A stretch of DNA of 64,000 nucleotides from Protula sp. h YS-2021 (taxonomy: Eukaryota > Annelida > Polychaeta > Sabellida > Serpulidae): the NCBI GenBank assembly GCA_949752745.1, contig OX457024.1:108120287-108184286 (forward strand), in the 5' to 3' direction. Position numbers and translations under genes: made by a program. The notes beneath the pieces were generated by a model. It saw only the letters and a list, made by a program, of their open reading frames with translations. It ran no database searches and was not told the origin of the DNA. Shown here in pieces: positions 49,490 through 63,435 of the stretch (position 1 is the stretch's first letter; the number at the start of each line of letters is the position of its first letter).

Positions 49490-51764
49490 ACAAAAACTTT
49501 CAGTTTGAAGAAATTTGAGTTTATGGTGAAAGAATATACACAGTACTGATCGAACAACACGCTATATGATCAATTTATCAGAGTGCATAAGGGACCTGTA
49601 CTCATGTTTGAAATGCCTGAAAAAGAGTTAAATAAAGAAAAGCCCGAAAGAGGAAGCCAGTGTTATATTCGAAGTATAGGAATCCAGATATTTTCAGATA
49701 TCGAAAAAAAGTTTATAAACTTTCTCCTCTTCGCCACTTTATTTAAAATGCAAAATTACTAAATACAGCAAAAGGTTCTAAATTATTGCCTGCCAATAAT
49801 ACAGCTACATTTCGGTTTACACGCGTTTTGGGTAAGATTTAAAGAGAAACATGATCATTTTCGAGACAGAGGTGAATTCTGTAACCACCTCTTCCACTCA
49901 TAAAAAGTCAAGGCAATCATAACCGAGATTATTTTGTTATTAGAGTTATTAGCTTTGGAAATTACTCTTTGTGTTGATCCTGCTATAATCCTGCACTATT
50001 GCAAGATTTTCTATAGACATGTGTTATTATCTAACAGGTGACTTCTAGACAGATCAACCAATTGCTTATAAGCGAAAAGCGGGTGGAAATGAAAAGGAGT
50101 GGTAGTGTTTGAATAAGAGTACTATTTGCGCCAAATACCCATTGCGACGATGAAACCAAAATCTCTTATACAAAATAGACAGAAATGCCTTAGAGATTTG
50201 GCTGTTGTGCAGGAGCGATAAGAGGAGGTTTTAAGGGGACATTTGGGTACAATGTTGCCTCGGAATTGCAATTTTTCTATGTACTATATACTTCGAGCTA
50301 TTCTAGATCAAACGCAATGTTTTAAATGCATTAAATAATAATTTTTGACATATTGCTTTCAAACCAGGTGACATTCAGCAATCTGCACTTGAACCAATTA
50401 AGTCAGCTACAATGGTCAACTACAATCGTCAGTCACAATGGTCAGCTACAATGGTATGCTCTAATAGTCTTGTTTTTTCCATTTTAGTGCACATTTAGAA
50501 GCGATCACATCGAATTAAGCATTGCTAGCGGTAGCGATATTTTGTCTCCTTCTGCAACTACCACTCCCATCACCTGTCACTCTACTCACGTTCTTGTTAA
50601 CTCCTTAACTCCCCTTTCCGTCATCACTCCCTTTCCCGTCACCACCTCATCATTTCCTCTCCCTCACTTCTCTTCATCCATCCCCTACTTCCCATCTGCC
50701 CTTCCTGTTATCCCGTCCAATCCCCGTCGCCCCTTCCAATCATACCTAAAAGCTACTGAACTTGAGAGATGCGTCCCTTCAAATTTGCTATAAATGTTGC
50801 TATAGATGTTGCTATAGATTTACTATAAATTGTTTTACCTTTTGTGTCCAAGAAACGCTTTGACGTTACAGTCGATACTATTTCCTATGATTTGTATTAC
50901 AAATTCGATGCCTTCGTCATCAGTTTTTGTCGTGCATAATACGCTATAGCTCGCAAGCACTAAAATACATGCTTCCGATAGATACTTCTTTTCGACTGCA
51001 AATCTATTCGGAAAATGAATAAGCCATCATGTGGTCTTTTAATAATTATATTACATCTTACTATGACCAATTTATAGTCGACTTGCAAATGTGTTTCTAA
51101 TAAAATGAGTTTTTACTATTTTATTTCTATTTTCTTATGTGTTTATCCCAAGCCAATACGATCAAAACACGAAAAGGTACGGCAAAATTCAACTCCTTTA
51201 AAAATCCTCAAGTAGAATAGGATATGAAATGTGAACTGATAGCTTTCTTTTCTAAAATTCAATTCAATTATTATATGAATAGACAGAAAGACTTTTTATG
51301 TAACTAACAACCTGTTGTTGCATATTTTTTACCAAAATATGATAAGGTTTGGCATTATTAACGACAGGTGCATTTAGAAATACATAGTTTCTTCTGGTTT
51401 TATTTATTTTGTTAAAACACTGATTAAGACAAAAGTGTCTTTTCTTGGCGTCTTCCAAAGCACTTTAATTATTCAGTTAATAACGTTGGCATGAAATATG
51501 ATGTTAAGGGAATTTTGCGTAATCAATAGTTACTAAATCCATCAATACATAAACCATGTTTCTGCTTGTTACAAACCTGACATTAAGGTTGATTAACGAG
51601 AACGTTCGAAAGTTTCAAAGGAGCCATGTTATCATTATGTGTCAATAAAGCGCTGGGTTTTATTTAGTTTCTGATAAAAACAGGCAACTTCATAAAATAC
51701 AGCGCGTGAATTATGCGCTGACATCTCTGTCAACTTTAGTTATCAAAATGAGTACATGACAGAT
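49490..51764. other. Gene-poor DNA
   Basis: No gene seen. A TC/CCT-rich stretch at 50545-50730 gives a long spurious frame, and GTCA(G/A)CTACAAT repeats lie at 50402-50455. Confidence 0.5.
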
Positions 51765-51910
51765 ATATGGATACTTAATAGTGATATAGACGCTCAAAAG
51801 TAGCATCAGTACTTAATGGTGACATGAGTACTTAAAAGTGACTTGAGCATCTAACTGAGACATGAAAATTTAGGAATGATATGTTACTTCACAGTGACAT
51901 GGGAACTTAG
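51765..51910 (+). repeat. About 24-bp tandem repeat, degenerate
   Basis: Units of the type ACTTAATGGTGACATGAGT, five to six copies. Confidence 0.65.
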
Positions 51911-54439
51911 CAGTTTTAAATTCTAAATTATTAATATTAGCTAAACACAACATTTGTCAAAATAACCCAAAAGAGACTTGGCAGGGAAAACATTAGGGAG
52001 AATTTAACAATCCCATAGAAATCAAAGAAGCCGACAAATCTGCTCTCAAAAGTCATGTGCCACCACAAAAAGGCACTAAACAATGCAAGGAGAACAATAA
52101 CATATGACATAAAAATTCAACAAATGTGCAGCATGTAAATAGAAATAAACACTTCTAATTAAGCCTCTCTTATAGTCCCAAACTTTTCGGTTCTGCCAAA
52201 TCACAATTATGGCTGATGCTAACCCAGTTTATCCTTTTGATACAAAACTTGAGTCATTTATCATTTAATTTCTAAACTATTAATTCAATTTTTCCTATTC
52301 AATTGTCAACTGGTGAAGTACTAGTAGTTCACTTCAAAAGTTTAACTGATGTTATGATATTCATATCAACTGAAGCGTGATCATTCAAAAATAAAACGAC
52401 ATCAATCTGGTCTAGAACTAGTTCAAATGTTGCGCAAGAATACTTAATTTAAAGAAAGAATGAGAAAAGTTGTTCTAAGCGCAAGGAACTGACGGGGGAG
52501 GGCAACTTGGTATCATATGTGCTGCGATGTTTGTAAAAATACATTAAAAGGGGAAAGCGGTTAATTTTTAAGCCCGAAACAGTCCACGTGGAGTGACAAT
52601 TTCTTTTTAAAAAGGAAGGGGAGAGGTAATTTCTATTCATTGCTCCAGCTTTCTCATAAGAACTGGTGAAGGGATTCAAAACTGCACTTTGTGTATGCTT
52701 AGAAAAGTTTCATAATTCCACGTTTAAGGGTAGTGGACACGATTTCCCAAAGATGGAAATACTGTACAACAAATTGTATTGAAAATTAATTATTAAACCA
52801 AAGCCAACTTCAAGCCAACTACAGCAGACACGCCACAATTAGCCAATTCGTTCCTTTCGGATGGAGTTGTCGCTTTCACTGAAAATTTATTGGGGAAAAT
52901 CATAAAGAAATGACAATGGGAAGACATCAAAATTAAAACCTTCTTTTAACATATGTTTTCAAATCCACTAAGCCATCACATGAGCTTTTAAGTATTATTT
53001 TACATAGTATTTGGCTCCTTGTATAATACTCTTATGAATGCATTTCTAATAAAATCAAACTTTTGCACTTTGTTTCTGTAATTTCTTAATACGCTTAACA
53101 CAATTTTATATATTGGAAAGGGCAAAATGCTTTTGGCAAAATTCAGGATCTGAATATGTTAGTCTATAAAAAGAATGAATTGTATTAGATGGCGGAAAGA
53201 TAACATGTTTGCACATGCTTTGAGTTAAAATATTTATTGGCGCATTGAAAGGGACTTCATGCATATTCACTAAAACCGATGAAACATGACAATCAAGCAG
53301 TGGTTTCCTGTTAAATAGTTGTCAAACTCCAGGCATTCGGTTTGTCAGTTTGTAGGTGTAGCCATGGTAGATATCAGTTGTTCTTGTAAAGAATATCAAC
53401 CACGATTGCAAGAGGGCGGCGCATTGGCTCGTGTTTACCGTCTATTCAGATTCTTTAAAGTTGTCCATTCTTTTTTTATATTGAAGGATACAATGTGAAA
53501 CCAGCATAATATGTATACACATGTTACTTGAAATAAGCAGATTGCAAAATCCTTAATCTCTGATCCGAACGATTAGCAACAATAACAGGAAGGCATGTGG
53601 TTTTTTTGTGTTTCGAGTGTATGCTTGATAGGTAGCCGGCTATTGCTGCTACTTATATGTTGCTAGGGATTTATTTTGCTATATTATGCTATGAGGTCGC
53701 CAGTGTGTAAAATATAGGCATTTTTCTATTGATGTACTGATGTTGTCAGTTTCTTACTGGGTATATTTTGCGATGTGATGTGTCACTGACAGGTGCTTTG
53801 CTGAAAGGTGTTTTGCTGTCTTTGATGACAATGTTTTCTAATGAGACCAAAGTCATGATACATGTTATGGTAGGAAGTGTGCCCCTTTTAATCTATGTCA
53901 TTCTTATAATTGCCACCAAACGGAATTATGACTCTTATGATAAGCATTCTAGGTGTGGTTGGATAACATTGTACGGTCTCTATTAATATCAGTACTATTA
54001 AAACATTGATCTCTAGACTTTTGCATTATTGATTACGAGATCCAAGTCATGTTAATTTGCCCATCCTTATATCTTATGCTTTGGGAAATCTTGTCAATTG
54101 GCATTTAGTTATAATAGCAGATTATAGCTTTAAATCAAATATTTATCAATTTGCTATTACAATATATGCTTTTAACTATAAATCGATGCTCTCAAGTGCT
54201 AAATCTCTTATTCTTGAAACATGTGTTTTACAGTAATTAGTCAATATTAGTTGATCATGTCTGCAAATTTTTTCCGATGATTTATACAAAGAACTTGATG
54301 GACCATGTTGTTTTAAGTCAAAGAACGGCTATTCATTAGTTGATTGGTTATTGACAGAGCGCAGGATATTTCTGTATATTTTAGTATTTACTAACATCCC
54401 GGAAATATAGTACCATGCCTTTTTGCAAACTCAACATGT
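51911..54439. other. Gene-poor AT-rich DNA
   Basis: Includes dispersed repeat member B (52495-52625). No coding region, RNA gene or array was recognised. Confidence 0.5.
52495..52625. repeat. Dispersed repeat family member B
   Basis: 52564-52615 aligns with 8233-8284 at 40 of 52 positions. Upstream, ACTTGGTATCATATGT and TTTGTAAAAATAC resemble 38148-38178. Confidence 0.5.
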
Positions 54440-54580
54440 AAGTGGCAGGTACAGAGAATAGTGTTATGATTATTTCCAACCCCCTTCCCCTATAGCTGCC
54501 ATAGAGAACAGCATCATTACTATTTGGAACCCCCGTCAGTAGGTGTCATTCACAGAGAACAGAATCATGATTATTTTCGC
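54440..54580 (+). repeat. About 58-bp tandem repeat, 2.5 copies
   Basis: ACAGAGAA(T/C)AG-A-T-ATGATTATTT words recur three times with CCCC stretches between. Confidence 0.65.
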
Positions 54581-54867
54581 AGAATTCTACTCTATTCTTA
54601 ATTCAATAATTATTTCTGTCTTATTTATTCATTCCAGAAAGATCAACTGAAGAATGACACAAAAATGATATTCATATATTAAAAATAAACGAAACAGTTA
54701 ATTCTTTGAGATTTCGGAATAAATTTCCAATGATTTTGTTGCTAGAAGTTTATTCCGGTTGCAAAACCCAGGGGAAAATTTATAAGGAAACTTGGAGACC
54801 CATATCAATTAAATGCTGGATATCTTTCCATGTAGGCATTTCCAATCATAGCTATCATGCTCACTGC

Positions 54868-55020
<153 letters not shown>

Positions 55021-55153
55021 TTACAATGCTTTACCATAATTATTAGGTAAACAAAGTCAAAGTTAATACATTTGTAGTCATATATTACTTCATTATTCGA
55101 ATCCCTGACTTGAATAACTTTATAAAATTTTGGCAACTGTTTTAGAATGCTAT

Positions 55154-55242
55154 ATATTTTTTCGGAATAAGTCATCATTCAGTATTTTTTCGGAATAAGT
55201 CAATCTTCAATATTTTCGGAATAAGTCACCATTCAGTATTTT
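55154..55242 (+). repeat. About 33-bp tandem repeat, three copies
   Basis: TTTTTCGGAATAAGTCA followed by TCATTCAGTA or close variants, three times. Confidence 0.8.
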
Positions 55243-58200
55243 AAAATTTTGCTATGTAAACCGCGGCAAAAGTAAACTAAACAAAATGTACTTAATATAT
55301 ATTAATTACCATATACTAGCAAAAGATACGTATTTAAATTTAAAATTTATATCAAGTATGTAATAAATTATTCAAGTTTATTGATTTTAGACTTATTGCT
55401 ACTCTGATTTTTTAGTTTTGTCAAGCTATTGCCGCTTCGATAGCTATGAATATTTCTTCTTTTTGTTTTCGTTTGCTAGTATTTTAATAATAATAATAGA
55501 TGTAGAGGCTTTTCATGCAATGGAGAACTCTATTGGAGAATGGAGAAGCTTTAATGATATTAATGTCTACTTTGAAAATTGTAGTCGTTGTTTCTTTCTT
55601 AGGTTTTTTGTCCATACAGGATACTGTTGAAATAATGCAGCAGTAAGTGTCCTGTAGATGTCAATATATATAATTCAGTTGAGCAAAAATTCAAGTATAT
55701 TTTCAGGAAAACATCTTGCCTGGAATGTATACAATGTTCCGATGAGCCCGTCACACTCAGGAGTCTATTTCTAGAAGATAAAAACTAATACATTCACAAA
55801 CCAAAGCACAGCATTGAACAGAAATGGGCGACGGAATACCCAAACGTCAGCGGAAAAGCAATAACGGCGATTGCAAGACAAACTTAATAAAATAGCAGAC
55901 CAGAGTGCTCAAATGAGTCTGCATTAAATAGATTCCCAAAGACTTATCAAACAGAAACGACGAGAGTAAATTTATCAAAGCCATTGAATTCCATTGATTA
56001 AGGTTTATAGCTTCATACAACATAAACAATGAGCATTTGCACAATACATTCAAACTTATTTCGGTGAATCTGCCGAAAGTTTTAGTGTCTGTATAATGTC
56101 ATTAAGTGAACGTGGGACTTAACAATGTGACTTTCTCGTGACTTTGTAAAGTCATTGTATTATAGTTAATATTTAAATTAAGTCCATTCGTTTACTTTAA
56201 TTTTTCTTCTAATTAATATCGTAAAACATTAAAATACAGAAATGTGTCTGATTGAAAAAAATAGTCAAAATTTCAAAATGGCATAAAACAATGGGCGAAA
56301 CTTTGTGTATTTCTTAAATTTGTGATTAAATGCATTACCTAACACTAGGCTATAGTACACATATTCTAATTAAGATTTCACATGATTAATAGACAACATC
56401 TACACAATGCACGTCTTAAGCAACCATTACATGGAGAGACAGATGGCGTACTTGGCACGTTAGTGAATAAAACACAGGTATTTAAGAGGTGACTGATACA
56501 TCTATGAATTAGACGCGATTTTTTTTACCGTTGAGTCATCTGTCATCAGAGCTATGGATTTACAATGCATTATACTCACAAGTGGTTCTATGAGGAAACT
56601 ACTTAGGAGCACTTACAGGTTAATTGCTTGCTATGCGGGAAATGTTACATTTTAAATTGACCAATAAGCGCGGAGTTTCTATTGTTAAAAGCTCTGAACA
56701 TAACGCAGATGCTTCCTAAATACAGACTGCAGTGTAGAAAAAATGTCCCTGTTCACCAATTTATTAGTCATGTACAGATCCACTTGTGCGTGTATCTGCA
56801 TTTAATTGCAGGTTTGGGTCCCAAAGTTTTGATTTGAGTCAAAATCGAGTGTATGATTGAAAACGCAATGTAAATACAGCCCTCTAGTCAGGGACTGTCT
56901 AAAACCTTAAATTAATTTTTTTTACATGGAGGTGAATGTTCTTGTTAAACTAACAAACATTTTCTCTTTGTCGCATATTTGCCAGTAAAACAGAAAACAA
57001 CTAAGTGAGTTTATCCAATTTTTTTCATACCAGTTTCATGCCAGTGTTAGAATACAGGCTTACACGGAAAGAAAAATGAAAAGATTAACTGGAGCAACTT
57101 CAGGGACATTTTAGATATAAGACAAAGTTATATTTTGAAACATTGTGCATAAATGAGATTGAAATAAAATGGTAATTACTTCAGCATCGCGCATGTGTTA
57201 GTGGAATCCTGACTTTGATGGTATTTAGTTGTAGGACCTATTCTTTGGGTCCTTGGGTTTGATGGAGTTTCATGAAGTTCTGAGATTTTACAAGGTTTCA
57301 TGGGGTTCTGCTTTTAACTGGGAACATTACGCCATTTGTTGAATTATTCATTGTGACGCATTGTCAATCCTATGTAACAACTGCACCATGGAGAGATGTA
57401 AATGAGTTGGAGAAAAAAAACAAATACCAAACTTAATTGTTCTAGTGCGGTTAGTCATTTAGGTTAAACTTAATCAATCACTCAATAGTGATTGGTCTTG
57501 AAAAATCTTCACCAGAATAAGGATTCAAAACTTCTGTAAATTAGCATGTAAAGTAAACGTTATTTCTTAAATATTTGATTAAACGTTTTAATGCAACTTC
57601 TGTGATTTATTAATGCAACATGTGTAACAAAGGCCTATAACCTGGGCATTTTTTTTTAACTGCCAAGTTAAACTTTTATGCAAGCGTGCAACTGTCTGAC
57701 ACACTGCTCCAAAAGAATGAGCAACTGCCACCTCAACAGTGATATTTTATATCTTGTCAAAAGCTAACCCTTTAGGATCACTACGCTGAACACAATAGCA
57801 CAATATCATTCAGATATCGCTGTTTGTTAATCCTTGATAGGTGTTTCCTTCTCCGTTTTTATTTTCTTGATAGTTTTCCGCCATTTTGCTACTTCGTCTC
57901 TGAGCTACTGGACATCAGACCTCTAAATATTGCTCATATGTGAAGTTGTGCATATTGCCTTTTGCGCTTGCCTCTGTTTCCATGTTCATGGTCAATTTGG
58001 TTATAAGAATGTATTGGGTGTTCGAACAAATATTCTTTATCAATTATTAGCAGTGTTTAAAGTAAGTGATTTCTGGCTTCTTTGAGATAATATACGATGT
58101 TACAGGCTAATAAAATAACTCACACAACATAAAGCTCTTTAAAAAGTACTAAAATATTGTTTAAGCTAAATTTGATACTTCACACAGTTGCTATGTACAC

Positions 58201-59054
58201 TGTTGTCGTTTCAAATCTCCATATGTTTAACGAAACTACCAGATGACAGCTTAATCGCACCTTCTTCAGGACTCTACTTTAACAGGCTAAAACAACAATC
58301 TTGCTTCTTTGTTGAAGCGTTTAAATTTGACAGCAGTCACATGCATTCTTTCCAAATATTGGAGGGTAATAACATCTAGGGTTCCGTGGGTACTACACAC
58401 GTCAAAGTAAAAAACATTAAGACTCCCTTTCTAGTTCAGGGTGTTTGACATTATAAAACGTTTAGACAATGACATTTTTATTTACACTCCTGCTTGAAAA
58501 AATGTTTATGCTGACTCATTTTCAGCTGACCAATCGCAGTTAAGATGACGTCATATGGCTACAGTTACAAATATTAGATGCTACTATTTTAAATATTTAC
58601 TTCTTATTTTGTTTTAACTTACTGATGTTTCTATGTGCCCATGTAGGTCGGCCTAAAGCCTTTTGGTCCATAGGTTGCTGACTGAACTTTCCGTGGCACG
58701 TTGTTAATTGACAATATATCACTTAATATTAAAATATTAATCAACCAATGAGAAATAAGGTAACTTTGATACATTTTTACGATCGTTATTATGAGAGTAA
58801 CTATAAGTAGTGTAGTTAACAAGTGTTACGTATCTGTCGCGCGTGACTAAAATTAATTCTTCAGGCGAGTTTACCACAGAATTTGGGCGCAGAATATATT
58901 TGAAAGGAGTGAGATCTAACAAACAAACACTCTGCAAGTTTTCTTTCAATGTTTTTAAAAGATTGTAAGATTGTTGCATGTCTAGTCAAACTTATTTTTC
59001 TTTGCGAATGAACATCGTACCCGTGAACATTATGATATTATGGGGAATATGCGC
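55243..59054. other. Gene-poor AT-rich DNA
   Basis: No gene, tRNA or element recognised over 3.8 kb. Open frames are short and lack family similarity. Confidence 0.5.
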
Positions 59055-59315
59055 ACCGTAGTTTGAGAATGTACATGCCGCACTGGGAGCATATAGGAAT
59101 GCTTGGGGAATGCATAGGCCGTTCTGCAAGCACTATGTTATATTTACGTGCCGTACTGCGAGCATTGGGGAATGCATATATCGAACTGCATGTATTGAGT
59201 AAATGTACATACCCTACTCAGAATATTGAGGAATTCACATCCCGTGCCTCGAGCATTGTGGAAAATGTGTATACCGTACTGCGAACATGGGCAATGCACA
59301 TGCCGTACTGCCATC
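59055..59315 (+). repeat. Degenerate tandem repeat, about 30-35 bp
   Basis: GCCGTACTGCGAGCATTGGG plus GAATGCACAT words recur about eight times with many changes. The 164-residue open frame over it is not convincing as a gene. Confidence 0.65.
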
Positions 59316-59864
59316 ATTTACTTTTTGCTATCAGTAACTGTATTTTGGGTGGAAAATTGTGTTTTAACACCATCAAATCTATATTTTCTAATTCATACTC
59401 TCACAGAAGGCACATTCTTGCACAAAATGTAATGATTCTTCAAAATTATATTTTAAAGAGGCAAAAGGGAATTTTAAGCATCATTAATACTGACAAAATT
59501 TGCGACGTCAAGGAATGCTTCACTGATGTGTTATTGGAAATAACTCCACACATATGAAATAATAAACAATCCCTTCGGACATCAGTCATTATACACATAG
59601 CGATAATTTGTTGCTGCCTTGTTGTGTCTTGTCATTTTAGATTCCGCTTCTTCTTTTGTGGAATGTCGAAATAGCAAATTTTGTATGTATTCTATAGAAT
59701 ATTACTCTAGAATCTACATGTAAATATTGTCAATTATACGTTGTCATACTCACCCGTCTCTCAAAGTACTCTTCTACTAGTCTTGGTCATCCGAGAACGC
59801 AAAATGATGTGAAGTCAATTTTCAGGAATAATTTCTAACGTATCTTGGAAAAACTTGCTGTCTT
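59316..59864. other. Intergenic, no gene seen
   Basis: AT-rich sequence between two tandem arrays. Confidence 0.45.
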
Positions 59865-61530
59865 GTGATTCTTATCAATTCGATTCGGCCTGTCTTGTGG
59901 TGCTTTTCTATTTGACTCGGCTGCTATCTTGGTGTGCTAGTCCACTCGATTCGGCCGTTGTCTTGTGGTTCTTGTTTATTCGATTCGGCTGCTGTCTTGG
60001 TGTGATAGTCCACTCTATTTGGCCGTTGTCCTGTTGTGCTTGTTTATTCGATTCGGCTGCTGTTTTGTTGTGCTAATCCACTCGAATCGGCCGTTGTCTT
60101 GTGGTGCTTGTTTATTCGATTCGGCTGCTGTTTTGTTGTGCTAATCCACTCGAATCGGCCGTTGTCTTGTGGTGCTTGTTTATTCGATTCGGCTGCTGTC
60201 TTTGTGTGCTAGTCCACTCGATTCGGCCGTTGTCTTGCGGCCGTTGTCTTGTGGTGCTTGTTTATTCGATTCGGCTGCTGTCTTGGTGTGCTAGTCCACT
60301 CGATTCGGGCGTTGTCTTGTGGTGGTTGTTTATTCGATTCGACTGCTGTCTTGGTGTGCTAGTCCACTCTATTCGGCCGTTGTCTTGTGTGCTTGTTTAT
60401 TCGATTCGGCTGCTGTCTTGGTGTGCTAGTCCACTCGATTCGGCCGTTGTCTTCCGGTGCTTGTTTACGCGAGTCGGCTGCTGTCTTGGTGTGCTAGTCC
60501 ACTCGATTCGGCCGTTGTCCTGTTGTGCTTGTGTATTCGATTCGGCTGCTGTCTTGTTGTGCTAATCCACTCGATTCGGCCGTTGTCTTCTGGTGCTTGT
60601 TTATTCGTTCGGCTGCTGTCTTGGTGTGATAGTCCACTCTATACGGCCGTTGTCCTGTTGTGCTTGTTTATTCGATTCGGCTGCTGTCTTGTGGTGCTAA
60701 TCCACTGGATTCGGCCGTTGCCATGTGGTTCCTGTTTATTCGATTCGGCTGCTGTCTTGGTGTGCTAGTCCACTCGATTCGGCCGTTGTCTTGTGTGCTT
60801 GTTTATTCGATTCGGCTGCTATGTTGATGTGCTAGTCCACTCGATTCGACCGTTGTCTTGTGGTGCTGGTTTACTCGGTTCGGCTGCTGTCTTGGTGTGT
60901 TAGTCTACTCGATTCGGCCGTTGTCTTGTGGTGCTTGTTCATTCGATTCGGCTGCTGTGTTGATGTGCTAGTCGACTCAATTCGGCCGTTGTCTTGTGGG
61001 GCTTGTTTACTCGATTCGGCTGCTGTCTTGGTGTGCTAGTCTATTCGATTCGGCCGTTGTCTGGTGGTGATTTTTTACTCGATTCGGCTGCTGTCTTGGT
61101 GTGCTAGTCCACTCGATTCGGCCGTTGTCTTGTGGTGCTTGTTTACTCGATTCGGCTGCTGTCTTGATGTGATAGTCCACTCGATTCGGCCGTTGTCTTG
61201 TGGTGCTTGTTTATTCGATTCGGCTGCTGTCTTGGTGTGCTAGTCCACTCAATTCGGCCGTTGTCTTGTGGTGCTTGTTTATTCGATTCCTCTGCTGTCT
61301 TGGTGTGCTAGTCCACTCTATTCGGCCGTTGTCTTGTGGTGCTTGTTTATTCGATTCGGCTGCTGTCTTGGTGTGATAGTCCACTCGATTCGGCCGTTGT
61401 CTTGTGGTGCTTGTTTATTCGATTCGGCTGCTGTCTTGGTGTGCTAATCCACTCGATTCGGCCGTTGTCTTGTGGTGCTTGTTTATTCGATTCGGCTGCT
61501 GTCTTGGTGTCCTAGTCCACTCGATTCGAT
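59865..61530 (+). repeat. 68-bp bipartite minisatellite, about 24 units
   Basis: Each 68-bp unit has two related halves: ATTCGATTCGGCTGCTGTC then TTGGTGTGCTAGTCCA, and CTCGATTCGGCCGTTGTC then TTGTGGTGCTTGTTT. The halves alternate regularly, so this is a two-monomer higher-order repeat. Open frames coding CLFIRFGCCLGVLVHSIRPL-type peptides are artefacts. Confidence 0.95.
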
Positions 61531-63069
61531 TTTGTGGATTCTTAATGAATGCTATCTGTGAGCTTGGGCGTGAGTGTTCTTTGTTGTCTGTGTGTATGTG
61601 TGCGAGGATTGTTTGTTAACTTAGAATTAACATGATGCTTGAGAATATGAAAATGGAATGCTATTTAAAAGTACATTTTTCACACATAGATTTTAATGGA
61701 CAATCATATTTACTATAAATCAAATAACTGAACAATACGAATGAAAAGAAACTTTTGACAACACCGAAGTGGCAAATGTCACTAATTTACCCTCTTTTCA
61801 TATTTATGAGAGAGTCGTTTAGTGACGAGAGCAGGGTTGAGCGTGAAAGTTCACCCCTCACAGTTCTCTGCTGAATATGTGGGTATTCAGTGCAAATGTA
61901 GATATTTTTACCAGTGTGGATTTTTAGAGGTTCAAGGTGTTGAAATATTTTAATGTATTATTTGAAAAATGCCAATTTATTTCTTTTTATCTACAATGTT
62001 ATATTATAATAAATAGACAAAGATATGTTTCACTCTTCGTACACACCTACAGTAACATATGAATCTGTGTGAGTAAAACTAAAACCTCGTCTCTAATTGG
62101 CCCACTCCATTATGGGGACAACTCCATGTGAATGTGAATAGCCCAGTCCTAAAGAAAAGAGAATCCCAGCTCGCTAAGTAAGGACAAAAGGATGTCCAAA
62201 AAGAATGACCATGACAATGACGTCACCCCTGAAAAATAGGCAATCCCATGGCTCGCTAACTTAGAACAAGGGAAGTCCAGATGGGAATGACCTTGACAAT
62301 GAGGTATATTTGACCCCAAACTATTAAATTACAGGAACTGTAAGTTTTGTTCTGTACTTTTTACATTTTTGTTGCATCTCCTTTTAATACAGATATGGGG
62401 TGTAAATGATTTCATTAATTTATGTGGTCTGTCGTGCATTTTTTCTTGTAATTTACACATATTTCCATATATTTGCATATATTGCCCACCCAATTTTTTC
62501 TTTCTGCGTGGTCCGCTTTTTTCAACAGAGAGCCCAAATGTCTCTTTCTCCTTACCATTTAGAAGTCTATCCGCTGCTTGTAGTTTTACGTCTGGACTCA
62601 CTTTTCGTTCGTTCTTTTTTTCATGCTCAAAATTGCTTTAGTGTTAAACACATTTGCAAACATTTTGAAACAGTGTTTTTCTGTTTTGTTCTGTTCTAAT
62701 TCAATAAATACTCAATATCAATTATTTGTTTATCTCGCATGAAAACTTTATTTCTTTTCATACTGCTTAATATTATATTTGTTCTGATTTGCATATATTT
62801 TCACACTTGAATCTTTTTGTTTGTCATAATATGCTGTGCAGTATTTAGAACACTAGTGTTATTCCAGTTCGTAACGGAGTTAATTTTTGCCGCTGGTTTT
62901 AGAACAAAATGTACATGCAAAAAGCTCCATACATTTTATTGGTTGATTGTAGGTTTCTTTACTGGGATGCACAGCTTTCGGTGAATATTCTGACTGACAG
63001 TTAGTTATGGATTTGACATGTCATCAGAAATTCTGGTACTTTTGTTCTTAGTACGGTCCTTATGTTTCG

Positions 63070-63205
63070 ATTTATACTGTTTGTCCAAGTCAGGTTATAT
63101 ATTTTTATTGTTTAAGTTTATACTGCTTATCCCATTCAGGTTACATATTTAAATTGTTTAGGTTTATACTGCTTGTCCAAGTCAGGTTATATTTATTGAT
63201 TAAGG
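63070..63205 (+). repeat. About 50-bp tandem repeat, three copies
   Basis: GTTTATACTGCTTGTCCAAG plus TCAGGTTATAT recurs three times with small changes. Confidence 0.75.
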
Positions 63206-63388
63206 GTTTTTATTCTCCATTTAGCTTTTGGGAGATTTGTTAAGCTTGTCTCTATTAAGAAAAGTTTGTGGTCCGCTGATATATGCTATATATATAGTTT
63301 TTTTTCTTGACAGTGGTCCGATTTTTTTAGAATATTATAAGCCGCATACATGCTGTGCCATAAGCTCTGTGCATAGTTGTGTAACACA

Positions 63389-63435
63389 TTGTATGCATAT
63401 TGTATAATACTTTATATTATACAATATGCATACAA
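63389..63435. repeat. Perfect 21-bp hairpin, 5-nt loop
   Basis: The arm at 63389-63409 (starts TTGTATGCATATTG) is exactly reverse-complementary to 63415-63435, with loop CTTTA. Confidence 0.9.

Noticed and set aside
53768..53986. 72-residue frame with a hydrophobic segment
   Set aside because: No splice sites, family similarity or start context; AT-rich DNA yields such frames by chance.
59855..61619. Hydrophobic Cys-rich frames over the 68-bp array
   Set aside because: Minisatellite translation; frames break and restart with unit length changes.
62369..62699. Plus-strand Phe/Ser-rich frames
   Set aside because: Antisense to the possible small exon and typical of T-rich sequence.
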